Positions 16,681 to 25,834 are shown, counted from the stretch's first letter. The stretch is 64,000 nucleotides of DNA from an uncultured Thalassolituus sp. (GCF_950066645.1 NZ_CATMFB010000014.1:53717-117716), one strand, 5' to 3'. The notes: generated from the sequence alone by a model not told the origin. Numbers and translations are program-made.

Positions 16681-17832
16681 TTACTCTTTGAAGTGATCAC
16701 TGAAAAAGTCGCGGATTTCGTCAGCGCGCTCCATGGCATCGTTAAAGCCGAGGTCGATCAGTGCTTTACAGAAACCCTGAGAAAAAAGCAGATACGAGAG
16801 AATGCCTGAACCATTCTGACTGGTGTTGCCACTGCCACCCAATGCCATTTTAAGGGCTTTGGGAACTTCGGCAGCGTGCTCTCCTGCAATCTGATCAATT
16901 GAACGGCTTGGGTTAATTTCCAGCAGTTCAATCTGGCGCAACTCCATGCCTTCTGACTGACGAATTTCTTCAGGGATCCGCTCCAGCGTCCGGTTAATTC
17001 TGCGCAGGCGCTCGACATCGGTTTCCATACTATCGAGAAAGGCCGCGTTAAGCATATGGCCCATCACCTTCGCCGGGCTGGGGTAGGCGATGGATTCTTT
17101 TTTCTGGTCTTTGCGTTTGTGAGCAATACCACTCACACCGATGACCATGATTTTTTCCGCCCCGAGATGCAGTGCCGGGCTGACGGGAGCAAGCTGACGC
17201 ACAGCACCGTCGGCGTAGTATTCGCCGTGCAGTTTGACGGCAGGGAAAATCATCGGGATGGCGGACGAGGCCATCAGGTGATCCAGCGTGATTCGCGTAC
17301 GTTTACCAATGCGGCGATGGCGCTGCCAGTTCGTAATACTGTAATGCCCCTGAAAAAAGGCGACTGACTCGCCGCTTTCCAGGCCCGAGCAGTTCACCGC
17401 GATGGCGTGCAATGCACCATTATCAATGCCCGACTGAATCTGATCGAATTTAATGGCTTCATTAAGAAGGTCGCGCAGCGGTTTATTATCCAGCAGAGAT
17501 ACGGGATCATTTTTAAAACGGCGGCCGATGATCAGCGAGCGCATCATGCGCATCAGGCCATTCGAGACACCGAGAAAATCCGTGCGGTAAATCTGATCGC
17601 AGCTGAAATGCATCCAGATACGTTCGAGATGTTTTATCCCAATCCGGTAATTTTCGGCATAGCTCGCCAGGGCAACACCATTAATTGCGCCCGCTGAGGT
17701 ACCGGAAATCACATCAAACGGATTATAATGGCCCTTTGGGAGAATCCGGTGGATCGCTTTCAGTACGCCAACCTGATAGGCCGCCCGCGCCCCACCACCG
17801 GAGAGAATCAGTCCTGTTTTTTTAACGTCCAA
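16681..17832 (-). CDS. patatin-like phospholipase
   Basis: A 383-residue serine acyl hydrolase of the patatin family. The oxyanion-hole glycines are SGGGARAAYQVG (11-22), the nucleophile elbow is GTSAG (Ser46), and the Asp of the dyad lies in YADGAV (about 215). PMIFPAVKLHGEYYADGA is the typical substrate-side block. There is no signal peptide or transmembrane helix, so it is probably cytoplasmic or membrane-peripheral, acting on phospholipids. The C-terminal ~130 residues are family-specific helical sequence. It is the first gene of a two-gene unit with the sirtuin (9-base gap) and is divergent from ribE (74 bases). It is longer than E. coli RssA and not assigned to it. Confidence 0.9.
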   Translation of the reverse strand: MDVKKTGLILSGGGARAAYQVGVLKAIHRILPKGHYNPFDVISGTSAGAINGVALASYAENYRIGIKHLERIWMHFSCDQIYRTDFLGVSNGLMRMMRSLIIGRRFKNDPVSLLDNKPLRDLLNEAIKFDQIQSGIDNGALHAIAVNCSGLESGESVAFFQGHYSITNWQRHRRIGKRTRITLDHLMASSAIPMIFPAVKLHGEYYADGAVRQLAPVSPALHLGAEKIMVIGVSGIAHKRKDQKKESIAYPSPAKVMGHMLNAAFLDSMETDVERLRRINRTLERIPEEIRQSEGMELRQIELLEINPSRSIDQIAGEHAAEVPKALKMALGGSGNTSQNGSGILSYLLFSQGFCKALIDLGFNDAMERADEIRDFFSDHFKE

Positions 17833-17906
17833 CTTATGTACTCTGCTGGGTTTTAACCGCCAGTATAGTGCATAATTCTGTCAACTGTGACGCCTGGAGG
17901 CCCGAA

Positions 17907-18551
17907 ATGTTCACTGGCATTGTTCAGACCCGTATGCCTGTTGCGGAACGTATTTCCCGCGATGACTTTGCAACCTTTGTGTTCGAATTTTCTGAAGAAT
18001 TTGTCTCCGGTCTTGAGACGGGGGCCTCGGTTGCGATCAACGGTACCTGTCTGACCGCACGCACGATTGATGGTGGGCGTGTCAGTTTTGATGCGATCGG
18101 CCAGACGTTAAAAGTGACCAATCTGGGGGCCGTTGAAAAAGGCGATATCGTCAATATCGAACGGGCGGCGCGTTTTGGTGACGAAATAGGCGGACACGTT
18201 TTGTCTGGTCACATCATGGATCAGGTAAGTGTGCTGGAGATCATCGAAACGGAAAATAATCTGGTGGTCTGGATGGAGCGGCCTGCGCACCTGGCGGCAT
18301 ATATCCTCGATAAAGGATATATCGCGCTGAATGGTTGCAGCCTGACCATTGCAGAAGTCGAAGCAGACCGCTTTGCGGTACATCTGATTCCGGAGACCCG
18401 GGATGTTACGACGTTTGGACTGATCAGAGTGGGTGACGCAATCAACGTCGAAGTTGATGCTCAGACTCAGGCGGTCGTGGATACGGTGCGCCGTTTACTG
18501 GCCAGCGGTGAGCTGGCCGAAGGTCTCAGAGGCCTTTCAGATAAGCAATAA
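17907..18551 (+). CDS. ribE: riboflavin synthase, alpha chain
   Basis: A 214-residue enzyme of two lumazine-binding barrels that dismutates two 6,7-dimethyl-8-ribityllumazines to riboflavin. MFTGIVQ is the conserved N-terminus, followed by GASVAINGTCLTA in the first barrel and GGHVLSGHIMD linking to the second, which has GYIALNGCSLTI and VHLIPETRDVTTFG. Length matches the E. coli type (213). The ATG at 17907 is set by MFTGIV and a GGAGG site 6 bases upstream; an in-frame upstream start (17868) is not supported. It stands apart from other rib genes and no FMN riboswitch is visible. Its 3' end overlaps the convergent glutaredoxin gene by 26 bases. Confidence 0.93.
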   Translation: MFTGIVQTRMPVAERISRDDFATFVFEFSEEFVSGLETGASVAINGTCLTARTIDGGRVSFDAIGQTLKVTNLGAVEKGDIVNIERAARFGDEIGGHVLSGHIMDQVSVLEIIETENNLVVWMERPAHLAAYILDKGYIALNGCSLTIAEVEADRFAVHLIPETRDVTTFGLIRVGDAINVEVDAQTQAVVDTVRRLLASGELAEGLRGLSDKQ

Positions 18552-18765
18552 TGTCTGAAGACTCATACATCCATTCCTGAGAGTCGCCGTTCTCGATAAG
18601 CAGGCAGGGCACTGTAGTTCTGCCGGTTGCAGCCTGCTGTTGTTTACGGAACTCAGGATTTTCCATCACATTGCGTTTCTCTACCTTGACCCGGAAGCTG
18701 GGTAATGTCATCAGCACCCGCTGACAGAATGGGCAGTAGTCATGGTAGTAGAGAGCGTATTTCAT
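18526..18765 (-). CDS. glutaredoxin family protein
   Basis: A 79-residue thioredoxin-fold protein with an N-terminal CPFC redox motif (Cys11-Cys14) in YYHDYCPFCQRVL. The glutathione-side cis-proline block TTVPCLLIENG follows, and a C-terminal SSDIIAYLKGL also resembles GST N-terminal domains. Dithiol CPFC suggests disulfide reductase activity in the cytoplasm. No signal peptide is present. It is convergent to ribE with a 26-base coding overlap. It is divergent from the TauE gene, with only 27 bases between starts, so both promoters must lie inside coding sequence or be very compact. Confidence 0.9.
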   Translation of the reverse strand: MKYALYYHDYCPFCQRVLMTLPSFRVKVEKRNVMENPEFRKQQQAATGRTTVPCLLIENGDSQEWMYESSDIIAYLKGL

Positions 18766-18792
18766 CAGGGCGTTTCCACTGTTGAGTCATCT

Positions 18793-19551
18793 ATGGCTGA
18801 GTATACAGAACATTTGATCTTATTTGTTATTGCCGTTGCCGCGAATTGGTTTTCCGCACTCGCGGGGGGCGGTGCAGGTCTGATACAGCTGCCGATTCTG
18901 ATCTTCATGGGACTGCCGTTTCCGCTGGCGCTGGCAACACACAAAATAGCGACCGTCGCGCTTGGTCTGGGAGCAACGCTGCGGCATCTGCGCGAAGGGC
19001 ATCTGGATAAAGTCATTCTGCTGCTGATATTTCTTGCAGGTGCACCCGGCGTGGTTGGGGGCGCGCTCTTTATTCTTGATGTGCCTGCCCGGGCAGCCGA
19101 GATTGCTCTGGGCGTTCTGACACTGGCGCTGTCGCTGTATTCGTGGCTCCGCCCTGAGCTGGGTCTCACCACAGAAGACAAACATCGTGACCTGTCCGGG
19201 ATGCTGATCGGTGGCGGCGTGTTGTTTCTGATCGGTTTTGCGAATGGGGCGCTGTCTGCAGGCTCAGGGCTTTTCGTTACCCTCTGGCTGGTGTACTGGT
19301 TTGGCCTGGAATACAAGCGCGCTGTGGCCCAGACACTGGTCGCCGTGGGGCTCGGCTGGAACGGCACTGGCGCGATTACCATGGGAGCGGTCGCCGAGGT
19401 CCAGTGGAGCTGGATTCCGGCGCTGGTGGCGGGTTCCCTGGTTGGAGGTTTCCTGGGAGCCCACACATCCATCCAGTCCGGTAATCTGCTCATCAAACGA
19501 CTCTATGAAGTGATTACCTTACTGGTCGCGCTTAAGCTTCTCTGGGGCTGA
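18793..19551 (+). CDS. TauE/SafE family membrane permease
   Basis: A 252-residue integral membrane protein with about eight hydrophobic helices in two similar halves. Family marks are the N-terminal NWFSALAGGGAGLIQLPIL and the second-half GFANGALSAGSGLFVTLWLV, each with the Gly-rich half-helix. Members export or import sulfite, sulfonates and other small anions; the substrate is not predictable. The ATG at 18793 begins MAEYTEHLILFVIA directly before the first helix. The upstream in-frame start (18742) would lie inside the divergent glutaredoxin gene. Its last 33 bases overlap, tail-to-tail, the 3' end of the metalloprotease gene. Confidence 0.88.
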   Translation: MAEYTEHLILFVIAVAANWFSALAGGGAGLIQLPILIFMGLPFPLALATHKIATVALGLGATLRHLREGHLDKVILLLIFLAGAPGVVGGALFILDVPARAAEIALGVLTLALSLYSWLRPELGLTTEDKHRDLSGMLIGGGVLFLIGFANGALSAGSGLFVTLWLVYWFGLEYKRAVAQTLVAVGLGWNGTGAITMGAVAEVQWSWIPALVAGSLVGGFLGAHTSIQSGNLLIKRLYEVITLLVALKLLWG

Positions 19552-22500
19552 ACGGCGCAGCAGAGCAAGCAGACCGAACGCCAGCAGCCAGAGTCCATTG
19601 CCTGCGCCGGATTCTGTTGAATCTTCAGTAGCTGCCACCGCCAGAAGAATATCGACAGACTCTTCAGAGAAGGCAGGATTCAGAGGAATCTCAACCTCAG
19701 GCACGGCACTGTGTGATACCACCAGAGCTTCCGGCAGAGCGCCACTCAGAGACGTACTCCAGTTGTACTCCAGTCGGGTGTTACTGCGTTCCTCTACCTC
19801 TGGAGTGCTCAGACTACCATCCGACAGGCGTACCGAGATCCGCGGAGCCTCGTTACTGAAGGTGAATCCGCGCGCATCAATCTGACCACGTACCGCGTAG
19901 AGTGTGGCGGCCGGATCAAGATTCACGACGGCACTGGCAGCGGCGGCTGGCAGCTCAACCGTGGCGTCAGCAAAACCTTCTGCACTGACGTTTATCCCGA
20001 TATCCAGTGCCGGCAGTTCGAGGGTGACACTGCCAGTGCTGTCTGCCTGATAGCTATCTTCAAGACCCCACTCGGCAAAGCGCTCGTCAGATATCTGCAC
20101 GTCTGCCCCCGGAACCCGGGTATTGTTTTCGTCGCGCACGGTCAGCGTCAGTGTGCGGCGCGCCACAGTCGCGACATCCAGCTCAGAGTCCGGGATATTA
20201 CTGGCGCTGGCAGTGATACCTGTTGTACCACTGCTGACGGGCAGAAGTGTCAGTACGATCGCGTTAAACGTTTGTGCATCGTCCGGAGCTGTGGCGGAAG
20301 ACACCGTAGTGCCGCCGTTGTCGGCGAAGGTCAGCCCGGCAGGTGACACTGCGAGGCTGACGCTGGCGGACACAGGTGCGCCCTCAATGGTCAGGGTGGA
20401 TGCATCCGAGCCTGCCAGTAGCGGGGAAACACTGCTGCTCAGGCGCAGAGGGCGCTCCAGCCAGAAGGTCGCGGTGGTATCGCCGTCGTCCACATCCAGG
20501 CGATAGAGACCTGCAAAGGCGCCGCTTTCAGGCATGCCTACGGTAATCACACTGGCAGACTGAGAGAGAAGTTCACTGCGGTCCGCGCCATCAAAGAACA
20601 GGGTTGCAGAGTAGCTCTCAGTGCCACCTGCAAGGGTGACCGCAACATCATTCAGACTGACTTCCAGCGTGTCACCATCATTGAGCACAGTACCGCCTGT
20701 GCCAGCCGTCAGTGGATCTGCTGTCGCCGGATCATTCAGTGTCACTGTCATGGTCTGGTCGTCTGTCAGACTGCCGTCACTGACAGTTACCGTGACGGTT
20801 GTGCTGGTTTCTGTATTTCCGGTTGCTGTGATGGTCAGTTGATTGCCTGACACCGACACAGTAGCGATACCGGTATCGGCAGACACTGCTGAGTAGGTCA
20901 GGGAGTCTCCATCTATATCTGAACCAGAAAGTGTGACCGTTGTGTTGTCTGCAAAGTTAACGGTGGCGTTGCCGGGCGCTGCGAGTACAGGAGCATCGTT
21001 CACTGGATTGACGGTAACACTGACATTGCCGGTATCGGCCAGCGAGCCGTCACTGACGCGGACTACGATGGTGCCTGAGCCGTTGTAGTCAGCCACCGGG
21101 CTGATATATAGAGTACTTCCCGAAACACTCGCCCCGAGATTCGCATCGGCACTGTCAATGCTGTAACTCAGCGAGTCGCCGTCGGCATCGGTGGCGCTGA
21201 GGCTGACACTGGTGCTGGTGTCTTCGTTCAGGCTCTGGCTACTGACAGCGGCGAACACCGGCGCGTCATTAACGTTGTTGACGGTGATAGTGAATACATC
21301 GGTGTCGGTCAGGCTGCCATCGGAGACCTGAACCGTCACAGTGTAATTACCGTTGTAATCCGGGAGCGGGCTCGCGGTCAGAACGTTGCCACTGATACTG
21401 GCCCCCAGAGACGGTGCCGAGCTCTGAATGCTGTAGGTCAGGGAATCACCATCAACATCACTGGCACTCAGGGTGAAGTTCGCCGAGGAATCTTCACTCA
21501 TTGACTGGTTGCCTGTCGCCGCGAACACCGGAGCGTCGTTTACCGGGGTCACTGTGACTGAGATCGTTTCTGAATCAGTATCTGTGCCGTCAGACACCTG
21601 AATGGTCAGGCTGCCGGTCCCGTGATAGTTGCTGACGGGGTTGAGCGTCAGCGTGGAACCACTGATGCTGGCGCCCAGTGAAGCATTGGCACTGCTGAGC
21701 GAGTAGCTCAGGGAATCGCCATCCGCATCGGTGGCTGACAGAGCGACGGTGTCGGTGGTGTCTTCGGCCAGGCTCTGGTTACCAATAGCGCTCAGCACCG
21801 GAGCATTGTTCGGCGCAGGGGTGCTGTTATAGGCCCAGCCAATATCGACCAGCAGTTGCTCGCCCAGGCCGGGCGTGGAAAGAAACTCGGTGTAGGCTGG
21901 TTCCATCAGCTCATTCGGGCTCAGGCTGGTATCGAAATGCGACACGGACGAGCCGCTTTCGTACGTGGATGGCGCATACATTTTCATCGCGCCACCGTTT
22001 GTTCCTGAGGAATAGCTTCCGGACAGGGCGTTGGCTTCTGTACCACCCCACACCAGATTGTTGACCGACTTCATCACCGCCGCACGGGTAGATATCCCCT
22101 GGTCAATCAGGTTCTGGCCGGTGCCCGCGTCCTTCAGCTGACGGGTATAGGGGTCAAAGCCTTCCACAAAGCTGCCACCGACCGTCCAGCCACCACCGGC
22201 CTGACCATTCGACTGCAGTGTGGAAAGGAAGCCCATGCCGTGCATGATTTCGTGCAGAACCACGGATAACAGAGACTTATCCGAGCCCACAGGCTCATCA
22301 TAGCCGTAGTACCAGTTGGTGCCGAACAGACAGCTGTTGTTGTTGTCGATGGACGAGTTGAACTGTGCATTGATGTCCTGGTAGCCCGAATCCGTATCGT
22401 ACCCAGCCTGCTGGTTATACAGAGCGTGCGGGATGACATCGCGACTGGCGTAAATGTATTCGTAGGCGGCAGGGCCAGCCTGACCAAGGACGGCGCTGCT

Positions 22501-22758
22501 TGAGTTACACGACAGCGGATCAAACGATGAAGCCACCCGGACATCAACACTGATGTCGTAGGTAGCGTTCAGAATATCGGCCGCTTTCTGAAAGACGTTC
22601 AGGCGTTGTTGCCCAAGGGTCGTACCGGGGTTTCCGCCGACCGGGGTAGCGGCGGTTGTGTCATTGAAACCTTCGCCGCCGGAATCGCCGTTGACGATAA
22701 GTACATCAGCATAGGCACTGGCAGAAAGAGCAAAAAGTAGAGGAAGAATACGTTTCAT
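19519..22758 (-). CDS. secreted metzincin-like protease with cadherin-like repeats and GlyGly-CTERM-like tail
   Basis: A 1079-residue exported protein. Signal peptide (1-17, ending SAYA) precedes a zinc protease domain with HEIMHGMGFLS (169-179), then SHFD and the Met-turn-like ELMEP block. About four ~92-residue immunoglobulin/cadherin-like repeats follow (roughly 317-690), each with NDAPV, a DADGDSLSYS-type calcium loop, and VSDGS. A less repetitive beta-rich region and a carboxypeptidase-regulatory-like segment (DENNTRVPGADVQI) come next. The C-terminus is ESGAGNGLWLLAFGLLALLRRS: Gly-rich stretch, one hydrophobic helix, basic tail. This resembles GlyGly-CTERM signals processed by rhombosortase after type II secretion. 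Its ATG shares a base with the stop of the upstream His-rich gene (TAATG). The substrate is unknown. Confidence 0.85.
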   Translation of the reverse strand: MKRILPLLFALSASAYADVLIVNGDSGGEGFNDTTAATPVGGNPGTTLGQQRLNVFQKAADILNATYDISVDVRVASSFDPLSCNSSSAVLGQAGPAAYEYIYASRDVIPHALYNQQAGYDTDSGYQDINAQFNSSIDNNNSCLFGTNWYYGYDEPVGSDKSLLSVVLHEIMHGMGFLSTLQSNGQAGGGWTVGGSFVEGFDPYTRQLKDAGTGQNLIDQGISTRAAVMKSVNNLVWGGTEANALSGSYSSGTNGGAMKMYAPSTYESGSSVSHFDTSLSPNELMEPAYTEFLSTPGLGEQLLVDIGWAYNSTPAPNNAPVLSAIGNQSLAEDTTDTVALSATDADGDSLSYSLSSANASLGASISGSTLTLNPVSNYHGTGSLTIQVSDGTDTDSETISVTVTPVNDAPVFAATGNQSMSEDSSANFTLSASDVDGDSLTYSIQSSAPSLGASISGNVLTASPLPDYNGNYTVTVQVSDGSLTDTDVFTITVNNVNDAPVFAAVSSQSLNEDTSTSVSLSATDADGDSLSYSIDSADANLGASVSGSTLYISPVADYNGSGTIVVRVSDGSLADTGNVSVTVNPVNDAPVLAAPGNATVNFADNTTVTLSGSDIDGDSLTYSAVSADTGIATVSVSGNQLTITATGNTETSTTVTVTVSDGSLTDDQTMTVTLNDPATADPLTAGTGGTVLNDGDTLEVSLNDVAVTLAGGTESYSATLFFDGADRSELLSQSASVITVGMPESGAFAGLYRLDVDDGDTTATFWLERPLRLSSSVSPLLAGSDASTLTIEGAPVSASVSLAVSPAGLTFADNGGTTVSSATAPDDAQTFNAIVLTLLPVSSGTTGITASASNIPDSELDVATVARRTLTLTVRDENNTRVPGADVQISDERFAEWGLEDSYQADSTGSVTLELPALDIGINVSAEGFADATVELPAAAASAVVNLDPAATLYAVRGQIDARGFTFSNEAPRISVRLSDGSLSTPEVEERSNTRLEYNWSTSLSGALPEALVVSHSAVPEVEIPLNPAFSEESVDILLAVAATEDSTESGAGNGLWLLAFGLLALLRRSAPEKLKRDQ

Positions 22759-23174
22759 TAGCGGGCCTCCAGCTCAAGCGTGCCAACGGGGTCAATACGG
22801 CGTTCAACGGTGTGGTGTGTACCGTCTTCATCTATGACCGCCATCACGACGGTGGACCATTGTCCTTCGGTGTAGACGGTGGCGCGGCCATTGCCGTGAT
22901 AGGTCACAGGCAGTCTGGCTGCAGGCAGACGCTGGTCTTTCAGGTAGGCCTGAAGTTCTGGTGGCAGTGCCTCAACTTCTTTATGGGCGTGGCCTGCGTG
23001 ATCGTGATCATCGTGCGTCAGCATGGTCGGGGTGGTTGGCGCGGGCTGTGGAGGCGGGGTGGAATCCCCCGCAGACGGCGTGGCGACATGAACCACTTCG
23101 GGCGTGTTGCGCATCAGCACAATGCCAACCGACACCAGAGCGATAATAAGAGCAGCAGGAATGATTCGTTTCAC
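22758..23174 (-). CDS. small membrane-anchored His-rich protein coupled to the metalloprotease
   Basis: A 138-residue protein with one N-terminal hydrophobic anchor (IIPAALIIALVSVGIVLM), a proline-rich linker (STPPPQPAPTTPT), a histidine/aspartate cluster HDDHDHAGHAHK (about 54-65) and a compact C-terminal part with LPPELQAYLKDQRLPAARLPV and a beta-rich end. No family is recognised. The start is GTG with AGGTG about 10 bases upstream. Its stop overlaps the protease start as TAATG, so the proteins are made together. The His cluster looks metal-binding and the partner is a HExxH zinc protease; a zinc-delivery, chaperone or inhibitor role is only inference. It is periplasmic-facing by topology. 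Confidence 0.75.
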   Translation of the reverse strand: MKRIIPAALIIALVSVGIVLMRNTPEVVHVATPSAGDSTPPPQPAPTTPTMLTHDDHDHAGHAHKEVEALPPELQAYLKDQRLPAARLPVTYHGNGRATVYTEGQWSTVVMAVIDEDGTHHTVERRIDPVGTLELEAR

Positions 23175-23240
23175 GGGACAGCACCTGAGAGTATTCTGAT
23201 TTCAGATTAGCGCTGCCCTCAGAGCACACCACAGGCTTTG

Positions 23241-23257
23241 TGTTAAGGACTGTTAAG
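23241..23257. promoter_or_regulatory. direct repeat of TGTTAAG upstream of the His-rich/protease operon
   Basis: TGTTAAG occurs at 23241-23247 and 23251-23257, exactly 10 bases apart, about 70 bases before the GTG start of the His-rich gene. One-helical-turn tandem repeats are typical of OmpR/PhoB-type response-regulator sites. No specific regulator is identified. Confidence 0.4.
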
Positions 23258-23312
23258 TTGGGATGTCTGTTTGTGTAAACGAGGCCAGGATCACGCCAGA
23301 GGGGCCAGAAAG

Positions 23313-25754
23313 TCAGGTGCGGCGCTTGGTGTAACGGGTAGCCTCTGCCGCCATCGGGTCTTCCGGCCAGGGATGCTTGGGGTATCGCCCACGCATATCC
23401 TTTCTGACGTCGGCATAGGTATTACGCCAGAAATGCGGCAGGTCCTGAGTCACCTGCAGAGGTCTGCGGGCGGGTGACAGCAGGTGAAGCATGAGCGGCA
23501 GGCGTCCATTCAGCACCGAAGGCTGGCCTTCGTAACCGAACATCTCCTGCAGTTTTACGGCAAGTACCGGTGGCGTGGTGCTGTAGTCAATCTGTATGGA
23601 TGAGCCACTCGGCACGGTCAGATGCGTTGGAAGACTGGCCTTCAGACTCTGTTGCTGATCCCAGTCGAGCAGGCTCAGCAAGGCTTCTTTGACCGGGACC
23701 TTCTGCAGTGCACGTAGATTCCGGACCCCCGTAAGATATGGCTCCAGCCACTCATCCAGACGTGACAGGAGACCGCTGTCTGATACGTCGGGCCATTGTC
23801 CGGGTGCATCCTCTGCGGCTAAGGCGAGACGTGCGCGCAACTGGAGGGCGCTGTCGTCCCAGTTGAGTAGCGTCAGCCCCTCTTTTCGCAACAGCTCGCG
23901 CCAGGCAGATAACCAGTCGTCGTTGGTCAGATCGGTAATACGCTTTCTGTGCAGTACCAGAGCACCGAGGCGGGTCTGCTTTTCTGCAAGTAATTGACCC
24001 GATTCCGTCCAGCGTATATCGACGTGTTCGGTGGTCGACGTCTGCATCCCGTCGATATAGGTCTCCAGCGATGAGGCAGACAGCGGTGTGGCAACGCGGA
24101 TTCTGTTTGGCTGCCCTGCGGTGACTTCTGCACAGACAAGCCATTCTTCACCCCTCAGGGCGCTGTTCTCTGCCAGCTCGGCCCCGGCTCCCGAAGCCAG
24201 AAGATAGCGATCCGGCTGGGTTTGGGAGCGCACACGCGCAATACGCTCGGGAAATGCGCAGGCCAGCAGCAGGGCGATGTCAGGCGTACTGGTATCCTGA
24301 GACACCTTCATCTGTTGCTGCCATCGGCGTGCCAGTGGGGCAATCCGCTTCTGCCAGATAGCCTGTTGCCGCAGTGCCGGCATCAACAGTGAAATATCAT
24401 CCCGCTGGCGGAGTAGGGCGGGTTCCTGCAGGAGTGCAGCCAGTTCGGTGGCGGTCTGCCCCATCCCCAGGCGCTTGCCTGCAATCATCATGGCCGCGAG
24501 ACGGGCATCTGTGCCCAGCGGCAAAGCTTCACGCGCCAGATCCGTCATCTGTCGGTCGTTGATAAAGCCCAGTCTTGCCAGCTGATCGCTGGCCTGTGAC
24601 AGATTGGCTGGTGGCGGCGGTGTCAGCCAGCTCAGCTCGTCAGCATCAGTACCCCACTGCAGTAGTTCAGTGCTCAGTGGCAGCAGATCGCACTCACTGA
24701 TTTCAGCGCGGATATGTGCAGGCCGCTGTGACATGGATGACTCACTGCAGAGGCGATAACAGACACCAGGCGCCTGGCGACCGGCGCGTCCCATACGCTG
24801 CGTTGCACTGGCCTGCGATATGCCCTGCGTGACCAGCTCACTCAAGCCGGAGCCGGGGCGGAATACCATACGACGTTCAAGGGTAGAATCGATCACCGTC
24901 CGAACACCATCAATGGTCAGTGAGCTTTCGGCAATGTTCGTCGCCAGAATGATTTTTCTCTGGCCTTCCGGAGCGGGTGCTAACACCCGCTTCTGGTCTT
25001 TGTCAGACAACTGACCGTGCAGGGGCAGAACCAGGACATGAGACAGGCTTTCAAGCAATTGCGCCGTACGCTGAATATCGCCAGTGCCCGGCAGAAACAT
25101 CAGAATGTCTCCGTCTGTTTCGCGCAATGCTTCACCCGCGACGCGGGCGGCATGGCTGGCAAGGCGTTCGTTCGCATCCCGTGCGGGACGGTAATGCAGC
25201 GTCACCGGCCAGTGACGCCCCTCGGAACGCACAACCGGAGCATTCAGCATGGTTGCGAGTTGCTCCTCATCCAGCGTTGCAGACATGATCAGCAGGCGCA
25301 GCTCCGGATTAAATATCTGCTGGCACTGCAGGCATAACGCAAGGCCCAGGTCTGAGTTCAGGTGTCGCTCGTGAAATTCGTCGAAGATGACCAGAGCAAC
25401 ATCACTAAGCTCCGGATCGTCCTGCAACATGCGGGTCAGAATGCCTTCCGTGACAACCTCGATACGGGTCGCCGCCGAGGTCTTCTGTTCGCCCCGTATT
25501 CTGTAGCCTACGGTTTGTCCTGGGGCTTCTCCTAGCTGAGAGGCCATAAACGTCGCGGCATTGCGGGCGGCGATACGACGGGGCTCAAGCATAAGTATGC
25601 GTCGGTGGCCAAGCCACGGGGCTTCCAGCAGAGCCAGTGGCACCCGGGTGGTTTTACCCGCACCGGGTTCAGCAATCAGCAGCGTATTCAGTGAGTCACT
25701 GAGGCTGTGTCTGAGTTCGTCAAGAACAGAATCAATCGGTAAAACCGTGGACAT
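23313..25754 (-). CDS. hrpB: ATP-dependent helicase HrpB
   Basis: An 813-residue DEAH-type helicase. Motifs in order are GAGKTT (Walker A, about 31), the RRIAARNAA block, DEFHERHL (motif II), SATLDE (motif III), LPGTGDI, TNIAESSLTIDGV and QRMGRAGR (motif VI), then the helicase-associated C-terminal and HrpB-specific domains ending in PHFWRNTYADVRKDMRGRYPKHPWPEDP. That ending is characteristic of HrpB. Family length is about 810-840. The cellular role of HrpB is poorly defined; RNA processing is assumed for related helicases. It lies upstream of the His-rich gene by 138 bases on the same strand, with the TGTTAAG repeats in between, so it is probably a separate unit. Confidence 0.95.
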   Translation of the reverse strand: MSTVLPIDSVLDELRHSLSDSLNTLLIAEPGAGKTTRVPLALLEAPWLGHRRILMLEPRRIAARNAATFMASQLGEAPGQTVGYRIRGEQKTSAATRIEVVTEGILTRMLQDDPELSDVALVIFDEFHERHLNSDLGLALCLQCQQIFNPELRLLIMSATLDEEQLATMLNAPVVRSEGRHWPVTLHYRPARDANERLASHAARVAGEALRETDGDILMFLPGTGDIQRTAQLLESLSHVLVLPLHGQLSDKDQKRVLAPAPEGQRKIILATNIAESSLTIDGVRTVIDSTLERRMVFRPGSGLSELVTQGISQASATQRMGRAGRQAPGVCYRLCSESSMSQRPAHIRAEISECDLLPLSTELLQWGTDADELSWLTPPPPANLSQASDQLARLGFINDRQMTDLAREALPLGTDARLAAMMIAGKRLGMGQTATELAALLQEPALLRQRDDISLLMPALRQQAIWQKRIAPLARRWQQQMKVSQDTSTPDIALLLACAFPERIARVRSQTQPDRYLLASGAGAELAENSALRGEEWLVCAEVTAGQPNRIRVATPLSASSLETYIDGMQTSTTEHVDIRWTESGQLLAEKQTRLGALVLHRKRITDLTNDDWLSAWRELLRKEGLTLLNWDDSALQLRARLALAAEDAPGQWPDVSDSGLLSRLDEWLEPYLTGVRNLRALQKVPVKEALLSLLDWDQQQSLKASLPTHLTVPSGSSIQIDYSTTPPVLAVKLQEMFGYEGQPSVLNGRLPLMLHLLSPARRPLQVTQDLPHFWRNTYADVRKDMRGRYPKHPWPEDPMAAEATRYTKRRT

Positions 25755-25834
25755 ATCGGCAGTTTATGGCTGGAACTTTAAAAGCGCGATGATAGCATGG
25801 AGACATACGAACTGACGGACCCCAGGGGGATACA

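Noticed and set aside
15979..17832. Sirtuin plus patatin as a possible anti-phage defence pair
   Set aside because: The sirtuin is CobB-like throughout (Tyr-x-x-Arg, zinc pattern) and the patatin lacks any partner cyclase or sensor; this reads as a housekeeping operon.
17833..17906. FMN riboswitch upstream of ribE
   Set aside because: The 74-base gap is too short and lacks the conserved junction sequences.
19519..22758. Tandem repeats in the protease gene as a CRISPR or satellite array
   Set aside because: The periodicity (~276 bases) is that of cadherin-like protein repeats, with diverged DNA and no spacers.
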